NCBI RefSeq assembly: GCF_000335475.2
Contig: NZ_ANAH02000010.1
Coordinates: 1 to 64,000, forward strand
Origin: Cystobacter fuscus DSM 2262
GTDB taxonomy: Bacteria; Myxococcota; Myxococcia; Myxococcales; Myxococcaceae
DNA: 64,000 bases
Direction: 5' to 3'
Shown here: in pieces, positions 1 to 6,902 of the stretch
Numbering within the stretch: position 1 is the stretch's first letter
How the letters are laid out: each line of letters begins with the position of its first letter
The notes under the pieces: model-generated
The model's input: only the letters and a program-made list of their open reading frames with translations
What the model was told of the DNA's origin: nothing
Databases searched by the model: none
Translations under genes and position numbers: made by a program

Positions 1-505
1 CTGAGAGCGGGGCACGCAGACAAGAGGGTCCTCCAGGAACCTGGGAGGTGCTGACGACTCCACGTCGAAGTGGCCGGAGGGCAACCGGAAGAAAGCCCAG
101 GCCCGAGGGAGATGGGCGCCCGACTCCCGCGGGAGCGAAGGACGGGTGGCGGTGGTAGCGCGCTGGCGAAGGAAACGAAGCCGGGCGTGAAGGTCGTCAG
201 GAAGTCGGAGTGCCTCGTAGTACCGCTGAAGCAGGGGAACGCACCCGGGCGGACCCTGTGGAGGGAAGGGGGCACCGGAACATGGAACCGAGGGAGGGAA
301 AGATGGCGGGGACACCGAGCCCTACAACCGTCTCAACGAAACTCCAACGGATAGCGACGCTGGCGAGCAGCTCATCCAGCGCAGGGTGCGAGAAGGGGTG
401 TCACCGACTCGCAGCGAAACCATGAGCCGAGGAGCCGGATGCGGGAATTCTGCACGTCCGGATCTGTGGGGGGCCGGGGTGGGCAACTGCCCCGGTCTAC
501 CCGAC
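1..505 (+). mobile_element. Group II intron relic, 3' part, ORF-deleted
   Basis: The 3' end has the signature of a bacterial group II intron. A 34-nt domain V-like hairpin lies at 432-465, with the AGC catalytic triad at its 5' strand and a terminal loop GAATT instead of the usual GNRA. It is followed by a domain VI-like stem (about 470-505) with an unpaired A in the 3' arm and the end CTACCCGAC. Sequence upstream is consistent with domain I-III RNA. The encoded reverse transcriptase is reduced to its N-terminus (282 onward), so the element could not move by itself. The 5' boundary is not identified and may lie outside the window. The copy of the flanking DNA near 5472 lacks the intron, which supports insertion. 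Confidence 0.7.
282..425 (+). pseudogene. N-terminal stub of group II intron reverse transcriptase/maturase
   Basis: The frame starting at ATG 282 gives a stub containing the segment GTPSPTTVSTKLQRIA (about 310-357), which I recognise as the conserved N-terminus of a common bacterial intron-encoded protein family. After about 25 residues the match is lost, and the frame stops at 425, seven bases before domain V. A full protein would have over 400 residues with RT motifs including YxDD, followed by the maturase domain. All of these are missing, so this is an internal deletion that joins the start of the ORF to the region just before domain V. Confidence 0.65.
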
Positions 506-509
506 AGCT

Positions 510-1332
510 GACGACTCGTAGCTCAGGCCGTGGTCCGAACCCTGGTCACTTCCATCTTGTGTGCTTTACCGGTTCGGCGGGCCGCTCCCCTCTTCTTCTC
601 AGACAGGGCAGGGCGATCAGTTACTTTCAGCTTCGAGCCGCTTCAGTAGCTCGCGCACCTGATTCAGGGTGAAGTGATGCGCCCCGAGCGCCTCGCCCAG
701 CTTGTCCCCGAGGGTGAAGGAGAAGCCGCGCGCGTGAAACAGCCCCCGTCGGATTTCTTTGAGCTCGTCGAGGCGTAAGGGGAGGGAGAACAGGAGCGGG
801 AGCTTCGCGGCGAGCGCGTCGAGGTCACGCGCGTCCAGCTCGTTCGCGCTGGCATCGCGGATGACGCGCCAGCCATCTTCGAGCGATGGGCAGAGCTCCA
901 CCTGCGTCCATGCGGGTGGTGGCGTACCCACTTCCTCTATCCGTGCTCGCACCCAAGCCGGGTCGTCGTCTTCGTCGGCTGGCACGCGCAGGTCTACACC
1001 GAGCGACTCGAGCTGCTCCGCCTCCTGGGGCGAGGCGACGCCGTGTACATGAATAACGAGCCCGCGTTTCATCTAGCGTTCACCTCCTCCGCTGCCAGCA
1101 CGGAGCTCCTCGAGGGTGTTCTGCGCCGCGGCATTGGTGGCGGCCGCCTGGAGCATCCTGGGACTGCCCCCGGCAGGTGCGAGCCTGACCCCGGCGCGAG
1201 CGCCACCCCAGGGCGCAGGGTGTTGAGGCTTACGCCGCTACAGCCAAGAGACTCGGGGCCCCTGCCGCGCCCCTCATGAGAGGGCGGCCTGGACAGGCAT
1301 GCCCAAGGAGGCTGCGTGGCCTCTCCTCCGGC
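510..1332. repeat. Segmental duplication, copy 1 (partner 5472-6591)
   Basis: This segment is nearly identical to 5472-6591. It begins with the shared GACGACTCGTA just after the intron, lacks about 55 bp present in copy 2 (about 5483-5537), and then matches through the TrpF-like gene and about 260 bp beyond its start. The match ends at CCGGC (1328-1332 versus 6587-6591). Within the gene 243 bp are missing relative to copy 2. The two copies are in direct orientation and enclose about 4.1 kb of unrelated genes. Confidence 0.9.
617..1072 (-). pseudogene. TrpF-like protein, internally deleted copy
   Basis: The 151-residue product matches the 232-residue protein at 5633-6331 almost residue for residue, but lacks 81 consecutive residues after GVDL (about residue 28). 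The deletion is exactly 243 bp and keeps the frame. The junction shows a 2-bp CA shared by both ends in the intact copy. The missing part covers most of the second to fourth alpha/beta units of the predicted barrel, so a folded enzyme is unlikely. The reading frame is open and the start context matches copy 2, so a truncated product could still be made. Confidence 0.6.
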
Positions 1333-1355
1333 TTGTCCATCAAGCAGGCGGCGCG

Positions 1356-2051
1356 TCAGCGCTTCAGCTTGTAGCGCAGCCAGACCAGGTCTCCCTTGCG
1401 CTTCTCGATGGAGACCAGCTTGAGGTGGCGAGCTGGACCCTTGCCCTCGCGCACGTCGAAGAGTGACGGCGTGCCGATGGCTCCGTCCGCGACGGGCACC
1501 AACAACACGCTCAACTCGTCGATGAGGTCCTCGGCCAGGAAGGAGCCGTTGATCTTCCCGCCGCCCTCGAGGAGCAGCTTCTTGATGCCCAATTCCTTCC
1601 GAAGCTTCTCGAGCACCTTCTTCAGATTCAGCTCCGTCTTGCCTCCGAACAGGTAGGAGACGCCCCTGGCTCGAAGGAAGGCCAGGTAGTCGTCCGAGAC
1701 CGCCTCGGAGAGGATCGTCACCGCCTGCTCCCCAGTACTGAGGACGTTCGACTTCCAGGTGAGCTTGCCGGAGGGGTCGAGCGCGATGGCGTAGGACTTC
1801 GCCTCGCGCCTCGCGATGAAGTCCGTCCTCGGAATCGGCTGCGGCGTCTTGCGTGCCGGGACCTTCGACTTCCCGGCGTAGGGCTCCATGGAGATCCGGC
1901 CGACAATCCACGCATCGGCGCCGAAGGTGAGGGCCAGCCGCTCGTACTCCGCCAGCGTGCTGGGCGGAGTCTTCCAGCTCTCGAGGACGATCCGTCCATC
2001 GATGGAGGGGACCATGTGGCAGATCACATACGGTCGCTTCGCTCCAGTCAT
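1356..2051 (-). CDS. RibD C-terminal/dihydrofolate-reductase-fold protein
   Basis: This 231-residue protein has the RibD_C fold pattern: an N-terminal strand with PSIDGR (about 15-20), a glycine-containing IVGR turn near 50, and LLLEGGGKINGSFL (about 158-171) followed by DELSVLLVPV. In this family an NADPH-dependent reductase acts on the ribityl side of riboflavin precursors or on unknown substrates. No deaminase domain is attached and no riboflavin genes are near, so the substrate is unknown. It sits alone between the two copies of the duplicated segment, facing away from the methyltransferase promoter. Confidence 0.8.
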   Translation of the reverse strand: MTGAKRPYVICHMVPSIDGRIVLESWKTPPSTLAEYERLALTFGADAWIVGRISMEPYAGKSKVPARKTPQPIPRTDFIARREAKSYAIALDPSGKLTWKSNVLSTGEQAVTILSEAVSDDYLAFLRARGVSYLFGGKTELNLKKVLEKLRKELGIKKLLLEGGGKINGSFLAEDLIDELSVLLVPVADGAIGTPSLFDVREGKGPARHLKLVSIEKRKGDLVWLRYKLKR

Positions 2052-2217
2052 CTGTCAGCTCCTCGTGAGATGTGCTCGCCTTCCTACCCGGAAGTATAGG
2101 CGGAATGGGGGCCCTGTTGCCCGGCGGCGAGCGGGTGCAGGGAGGCGGAGGAGGAGAAGGCTCCCCCAAGCGGTGAGTAGGAAGTTTGCGTGGACTGCTG
2201 ACGCCCAGCGCCCGCGC

Positions 2218-2973
2218 TCAGCCGGCCCTTCGCGCCCAGGCGCCGAACACCATCTCCCAGAGACAGGTGCCGTTGGCCGCCCGCATCTCCTCGGCGAGCC
2301 GCTCGTCGATCGTGTCCAGCGCCAGCGCCTCCTCCGTCGCGACCCCCTTCTCCACGATGCGCCCGCGCATGGCGCGCAGGATGTGGCCAATGGGGTGCGA
2401 CTGCTCCGGCGTGAGGACGGTGGCTTCGGCGCGGACGCGCTCGACCTTGAACCCGGCCTTCACCAGCACCGGGGCGAGGTGCAGGCCCATGCGCAGGTCC
2501 GCGCCCTCGCGCGCGACCGTCTCCCACATCCAGCTGCTCACCCGACGGTGCAGCGGCAGCTCCGGCAGACAGACGGGCATCGCCGTCGAGTCATGCTCCT
2601 GCAGGACAATGAGGCCCCCGGGCACCAGCGCGTCGGCGAGCCGCGTGAGGCTGGCCACCGCGTCGGGCTGGTACATCAGCACGCGCCGTCCGAGCACCGC
2701 GTCGAACGGACCGTACTCGCCCGGCGGTGAGGCCAGGTCAGCGCACACGAAGTGGACGTTCGTCAGGCCGAGGTCGCGGGCGCGCTGACGTCCCACCTCG
2801 AGCGGCGCCGCATCCCGGTCGATGCCCACCACCCGCCCCCGCTCCCCGACGAGCTCCGCCGCCAGGAATGTGACGTTGCCCGATCCACAGCCGATGTCGA
2901 GCACGCGCATGCCCTCGCGCACGCCCGCGTCGACGAGCAGCCGACGCGTCCACTCCTCCGCCAGGTTCTTCAT
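2218..2973 (-). CDS. Class I SAM-dependent methyltransferase
   Basis: I chose ATG 2973 (MKNLAEEW) because AGGAGG sits about 5 bases upstream; the frame stays open for ten more codons. The 251-residue product has motif I VLDIGCGSGNVTF (about residues 29-41), acidic motif II VGIDRD (about 54-59), CADL (about 80), and the post-motif LVPGGLIVLQEHD. These place SAM binding in a Rossmann methyltransferase of the UbiE/Methyltransf_25 type. The acceptor substrate cannot be inferred. The C-terminal third is typical of small-molecule methyltransferases. Confidence 0.85.
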   Translation of the reverse strand: MKNLAEEWTRRLLVDAGVREGMRVLDIGCGSGNVTFLAAELVGERGRVVGIDRDAAPLEVGRQRARDLGLTNVHFVCADLASPPGEYGPFDAVLGRRVLMYQPDAVASLTRLADALVPGGLIVLQEHDSTAMPVCLPELPLHRRVSSWMWETVAREGADLRMGLHLAPVLVKAGFKVERVRAEATVLTPEQSHPIGHILRAMRGRIVEKGVATEEALALDTIDERLAEEMRAANGTCLWEMVFGAWARRAG

Positions 2974-3280
2974 GACTCCTCCTGTCCTCGCGTCAGATAT
3001 CACCCGGCGCTCGCGACTCCTGGAGGATCGACCGGGTGTGGCATCATGTCGCGGCTCGACCGTCTACCCAGACATGCATCCGCCTTTGGCGTCCGCCCAT
3101 GTCTGACGTTGGCTTCCAGCTCCACCTCGTCCGTTCGGCCGCGACCTGGCGGACACGGCGCGGCTGTTCGAGGTTTTGGACGGGTCCCCGATGATACTGG
3201 TTACATTCTCCGGATGGATTCAAGAGCGGCTCGGACCCACCCAGGAGAAGGCGTACCAGACGCCCCCCGCTGCCTGGTAA

Positions 3281-3412
3281 AAAGCAGCGGCCTTCTTCGC
3301 GAAGGAGGGCTCGACGTGAAGTTCGAGCTGATTGACGCGCGGAAGGCCCTCTTCCCGGTGAACTTCATGTGCGAGCAACTGGGAGTGTCGCGCTCGGGCT
3401 ACTCATCTCCAG
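3281..3412 (+). mobile_element. IS3-family insertion sequence relic (orfA end/orfB start)
   Basis: Two overlapping frames hold the classic IS3 junction. One reads KAAAFFAKEGST then stop (end of OrfA, about 3284-3322). In the other frame the OrfB start follows as VKFELIDARKALFPVNF and then MCEQLGVSRSGY. The match stops at about 3406, where a full OrfB would continue for about 250 more residues with the DDE domain. No OrfA helix-turn-helix is visible upstream. This is a scar of about 130 bp and is not functional. Confidence 0.75.
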
Positions 3413-3680
3413 TCCACTGGCGGCGTGCCCTCTTCTTCGGACAACGGGTGGAACAGCTACCCGTCCGATCAGCTCGACCGGAACGGCTACCCGATCGACT
3501 GGACCGCCTGACGCTCATCAAGGTGCTGACGCCGCCCACGGGCTCATTCGACACCCGCGACGCGAAGGTGACGTGCACCTGGAAGGGAACCGCGACCGTG
3601 AATGCGCGCGAGGTGGCGTCTGTCACCAAGGAATGGCCGCGGTTACGCGCCTGGAGCGCAGGTGACCAGCGCCGAAGGGG
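3413..3680. other. Region without a recognisable gene
   Basis: Together with 2974-3280 this stretch shows no convincing gene. Plus-strand frames at 3421-3512 (ending NGYPIDWTA, stop) and about 3509-3680 look like short remnants of coding DNA with no family I recognise. It is the downstream flank of the IS3 scar and probably decayed DNA. Confidence 0.4.
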
Positions 3681-4604
3681 CTACTGCGCGCCCGCCACCA
3701 CGCCGTTGAGCGTGAAGGCGTAGGTGCCCTCCTTGCCCGACTCGACGTTGACGGTGAAGGGGATGGCCGGGGTGACGTTGATGCTCGTCACGCCCATGGG
3801 GCCCTCGAAGGAGAGGGTGTAGGCGCCCGGGAAGAGGAACTTGAAGTTGACCTCGAAGACGCCGTCCTCGTTGGTGTCCGCCAGGGCGACCACCGTGCGG
3901 GTGCCGTCCGAGTTGGTCAGCACGGCGTTGAAGTCGGCCAGGGTGAGCTGCTCGCCGTTGACGGTCGGCAGCGTGGTGCCGTCGGCCAGGGTCAGCGTGA
4001 CGGCGGCGCTGCCCGTCAGGGTGATATCCGCGCCCTTGATGACCGGGTGCATGACCCACTTGCGCATGTTGCCCGCGTCGTGGCCGAAGCTCTGCGACAC
4101 GTCGAAGTCCACCACGAGCACCTTCTGCTCGCCCGTCACCTCGAGCTTGTCGCCGTCCAGCTTCACCTTCAGGCCGGAGCTGCCGAGGCTCGGCGCCTGC
4201 AGATCGCCGTCCACCTGGGCGCCGTCGGGCAGGCCCTCGTAGTTGGGCGAGGTGGCGTAGATGCTGGTGGTGCCGTCACCGTTGTCCACCCGCACATAGG
4301 CGCCGCTGACGACGAAGCGCAGCTCGCCGTAAGTGCCCTCGGGGACGACGGCGTCCTGCACCAGCGTCGCGGTGTCGTTGGCCAGCGTGAGCAGATCGGT
4401 GGTGACCTTCTTGTCGCTCAGTACCAGCTTGCCACCCTCACCCTGGAGGTAGACCTGGTCGATGGTGACGACGGCCTCCTTGAAGTCGCCAGGGGCGTCC
4501 TTGAGCAGCACGGTGAGCTTGCTGTTGCCGCTGCCACACCCCAGCAGGGGCAGCAGCATGACGGCCACGAGCGCAGTCAGTCGGGAGATGAGATGAGTCT
4601 TCAT
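3681..4604 (-). CDS. DUF4382-type lipoprotein
   Basis: Start ATG 4604 gives a lipoprotein signal (MKTHL then a hydrophobic stretch ending LLPLLGC), with the lipobox Cys near residue 23. The 307-residue product begins its mature part with LTVLLKDAPGDFKEAVVTI, the usual opening of DUF4382 domains, which are beta-sandwich proteins common on bacterial envelopes. The second half (about 200-307) resembles a carboxypeptidase-regulatory-like beta domain with DTNEDGVFEVNF. Binding partner and role are unknown. The next gene upstream on the same strand is a broken thaumatin-like gene. Confidence 0.8.
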   Translation of the reverse strand: MKTHLISRLTALVAVMLLPLLGCGSGNSKLTVLLKDAPGDFKEAVVTIDQVYLQGEGGKLVLSDKKVTTDLLTLANDTATLVQDAVVPEGTYGELRFVVSGAYVRVDNGDGTTSIYATSPNYEGLPDGAQVDGDLQAPSLGSSGLKVKLDGDKLEVTGEQKVLVVDFDVSQSFGHDAGNMRKWVMHPVIKGADITLTGSAAVTLTLADGTTLPTVNGEQLTLADFNAVLTNSDGTRTVVALADTNEDGVFEVNFKFLFPGAYTLSFEGPMGVTSINVTPAIPFTVNVESGKEGTYAFTLNGVVAGAQ

Positions 4605-4849
4605 TTGGGGTACTCCAAGCTGAGGACGGGTCCGGCCCAACCCGTCGGGGACTCTCGGGCTCCAACACCCGGCCCGAGATGCTGCGACCACGGCCCCGGA
4701 CACACCTCCAGGCCAGTGGCGAGGTTGATTCAACCCGCTGCATCTCCTTCATTCCAGCGACAGCGAGGCGCGCGGGCTTCACCCCAGGCGAGACCGCCCT
4801 CCGCACGAGAAGCCCTCACTTTGGGCCCCATCATTCCTACCATCCGGTG

Positions 4850-5271
4850 AAGTTGAATGATTGCGCGGCCACTGCCTGGGACGAATGCAGCGGGACATTG
4901 CCCGGAATCAGGGTTGCAGGGGCAGAAGACGACATCGAAGTCCTCGACGTTGCAGGCGGCCATCGGCCCCGCGTCATCGCCGGACCAGGCGTAGGCCCGC
5001 GGGCACGCCGCGTCGAAGTACCTGGCCACGGCGCTGTTGGGGTTGTCGCGCTCTAGCCCGAGGCCATGCCCCCGTTGCCAGCGAAGACCACCGCCGTGGT
5101 GCACCGGTTGATGAAGAGCAGGGTGGTCTTTCCATCACCCGCGACGGCACGGCCCAGGCTCTGGGTCTGCGTTCCCAACTGCGCCTGCGTTTCCACGTCG
5201 GCCACATCCTCCTGCCCGGCGCATCCAACGAGAGACAGACTCGAAACCAGTGCGAGCCCAGACTTCTTCAT
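4850..5271 (-). pseudogene. Thaumatin-like lipoprotein, internally deleted and frameshifted
   Basis: The gene starts well: ATG 5271 has AGGAGA upstream, a lipoprotein signal ending LVGC (Cys at about residue 17), and then TLLFINRCTTAVVFAGNGG, which resembles the N-terminal strand of thaumatin-like (PR-5) folds. The frame stops at 5053. In the next frame the sequence continues with ARYFDAACPRAYAWSGDD and DFDVVFCPC, matching the C-terminal end of thaumatin-like proteins. The roughly 150 residues between these parts are missing. The gene therefore combines an internal deletion with a frameshift. The C-terminal end is approximate. Confidence 0.6.
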
Positions 5272-5314
5272 GGCGATCTCCTACCGGGAGGCACATCCCT
5301 GAGAAGGTATGGAA

Positions 5315-5342
5315 ATCTTATAAATCAGCTCTCAGGATTCAA
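5315..5342 (-). promoter_or_regulatory. Candidate sigma-70-type promoter for the thaumatin-like relic
   Basis: On the minus strand TTGAAT (5342-5337) and TAAGAT (5320-5315) are separated by 16 bp, about 45 bp upstream of the start at 5271. The surrounding 5290-5400 is strikingly AT-rich for this genome, as promoters and foreign DNA often are. No other feature is seen in 5272-5471. Confidence 0.3.
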
Positions 5343-5471
5343 GAAGAAAAACCAGTAATGTTGACTATCCAAGTAAATCAGGTGGTTTTGATTTTACGAT
5401 GCGGCTGTCCGCTGTTCGTGCTCCGAGCGTGCGGGAGTGTTCAGGGCTGGATCATTCCGAAAAAGGTGTCA

Positions 5472-6591
5472 GACGACTCGTAGGCGCGACATGGAGATCG
5501 GGAGGTGTCAGATCGGCTGAAAGCACTCACCGACCTGCTCAGGCCGTGGTCCGAACCCTGGTCACTTCTATCTTGTGTGCTTTACCGGTTCGACAGGCCG
5601 CTCCCCTCTTCTTCTCAGACAGGGCAGGGCGATCAGTTACTTTCAGCTTCGAGCCGCTTCAGTAGCTCGCGCACCTGATTCAGGGTGAAGTGATGCGCCC
5701 CGAGCGCCTCGCCCAGCTTGTCCCCGAGGGTGAAGGAGAAGCCCCGCGCGTGAAACAGCCCCCGTCGGATTTCTTTGAGCTCGTCGAGGCGTAAGGGGAG
5801 GGAGAACAGGAGCGGGAGCTTCGCGGCGAGCGCGTCGAGGTCACGCGCGTCCAGCTCGTCCTCGCTGGCATCGCGGATGACGCGCCAGCCATCTTCGAGC
5901 GATGGGCAGAGCTCCACCTGCGTCCATGCGGGTGGTGGCGTACCCACTTCCTCTATCCGTGCTCGCACCCAAGCCGGGTCGTCGTCTTCGTCGGCTGGCA
6001 CGCGCACGAGTGCCCACTCGATGCTGGCCCGCGCGAGCGCCTGGCGCCAGGTCTGTGGCACCTCTGTCCCCCACGGGACCTGCACCACCTGGACGCCCAT
6101 CCTCCGCGCCGCCTGGGGCTCCAGCAGCGAAGCCTCGCCGAGCAACTCCACGCACAGCCGAGCTCGCTTGAGGCACGCCGCGATCGCGTGTGCGTCGTCC
6201 CTGGCGATGACCCTACCCGTCGTGCGCTCGCCCACGACGACACCTATCAGGTCTACACCGAGCGACTCGAGCTGCTCCGCCTCCTCGGGCGAGGCGACGC
6301 CGTGTACATGAATAACGAGCCCGCGCTTCATCTAGCGTCCACCTCTTCCGCTGCCAGCACGGAGCTCATCGAGAGTGTTCTGCGCCTCGGCATTGGCGGC
6401 GGCTGCCTGAATCATCCTGGGACTGCCCCCGGCAGGTGCGAGCCTGACCCCGGCGCGAGCGCCACCCCAGGGCGCAGGGTGTTGAGGCTTACGCCGCCAC
6501 AGTCAAGAGACCTGATGCCCCTGCCGCGCCCCTCATGGGAAGGCGGCCTGGGCAGTCATGCCCAAGGAGGCTGCGTGGCCTCTCCACCGGC
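5472..6591. repeat. Segmental duplication, copy 2 (partner 510-1332)
   Basis: This is the longer copy. It contains about 55 bp (about 5483-5537) and 243 bp (inside the TrpF-like gene) that copy 1 lacks, and it has no intron before GACGACTCGTA at 5472. Substitutions are scattered in the non-coding part upstream of the gene (6332-6591), showing that the duplication is not brand new. Confidence 0.9.
5633..6331 (-). CDS. TrpF-like TIM-barrel protein (tentative), full-length copy
   Basis: The 232-residue protein opens with a hydrophobic strand followed by HGVASPEEAEQLESLGVDL and IGVVV, a layout like the first beta-alpha-beta unit of phosphoribosylanthranilate isomerase (KICG-x-SPEDA-x-GAD-x-GFV). 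The catalytic Cys of TrpF (KICG) is His here (HVHG), so ordinary TrpF activity is doubtful. The C-terminal 70 residues are helical and unlike TrpF. No trp genes are near. A short open frame ends TAG immediately before the ATG in both copies, which may allow coupled translation. The fold assignment is an inference. Confidence 0.5.
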   Translation of the reverse strand: MKRGLVIHVHGVASPEEAEQLESLGVDLIGVVVGERTTGRVIARDDAHAIAACLKRARLCVELLGEASLLEPQAARRMGVQVVQVPWGTEVPQTWRQALARASIEWALVRVPADEDDDPAWVRARIEEVGTPPPAWTQVELCPSLEDGWRVIRDASEDELDARDLDALAAKLPLLFSLPLRLDELKEIRRGLFHARGFSFTLGDKLGEALGAHHFTLNQVRELLKRLEAESN

Positions 6592-6902
6592 CCGGCTCAC
6601 AGCTCGGCCGGCACCCGTCAGCGGCCCTCCGCGGCCCCTCTGCACCAGCCCTCCCCCTCAACACGTCCTCTATCCTGCCTATACGCCAACGGATTTGGTC
6701 CAAATTTGGTCCGACAAGAACCGATTTGGTCCCCCAAGGCGAGCTGAGCCTCCTCCTCGGGAGGCGGCTCGGCTCAGAGCGGCGGGCAACCTTTATTGGA
6801 GGTGGCGGGAAGCGAACCCGCCGCTCGGCGGCCTCCGGCAAAGAGGTACGGCACTGCCAGAGCGGGCCTGTTTCGCCCGCCCCCCTCCGCGCGCTCCGGC
6901 GC
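6592..6902. other. Intergenic region with repeats and a tRNA-like end
   Basis: No gene is seen here. It holds three copies of ATTTGGTCC at 6693, 6704 and 6724, the first two overlapping a perfect palindrome CCAAATTTGG (6700-6709). It also holds a minus-strand tRNA-like fragment (6797-6888). It lies downstream of paoC and upstream of the TrpF-like gene, both on the minus strand. Confidence 0.6.
6797..6888 (-). other. Degenerate tRNA-like sequence
   Basis: Read on the minus strand, the 3' end GGCGGGTTCGCTTCCCGCC then ACCTCCA forms a perfect T-arm (5-bp stem, 7-nt TTC loop) followed by an acceptor 3' strand and discriminator A. Ninety-two bases upstream, GGAGGGG could pair with CACCTCC at six of seven positions. 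Between them there is a hairpin in the D-arm position (CGGGC/GCCCG) but no normal anticodon arm. It could be a decayed tRNA or tmRNA end left by an integrated element, or chance hairpins after paoC. Confidence 0.22.

Noticed and set aside
2752-3723. A 323-codon plus-strand frame
   Set aside because: It runs from antisense of the methyltransferase through the IS3 scar. Only the OrfB-like piece is meaningful.
5633-6331. Assignment as genuine tryptophan biosynthesis trpF
   Set aside because: The catalytic Cys position is His, the C-terminal half does not match, and no other trp gene is near.
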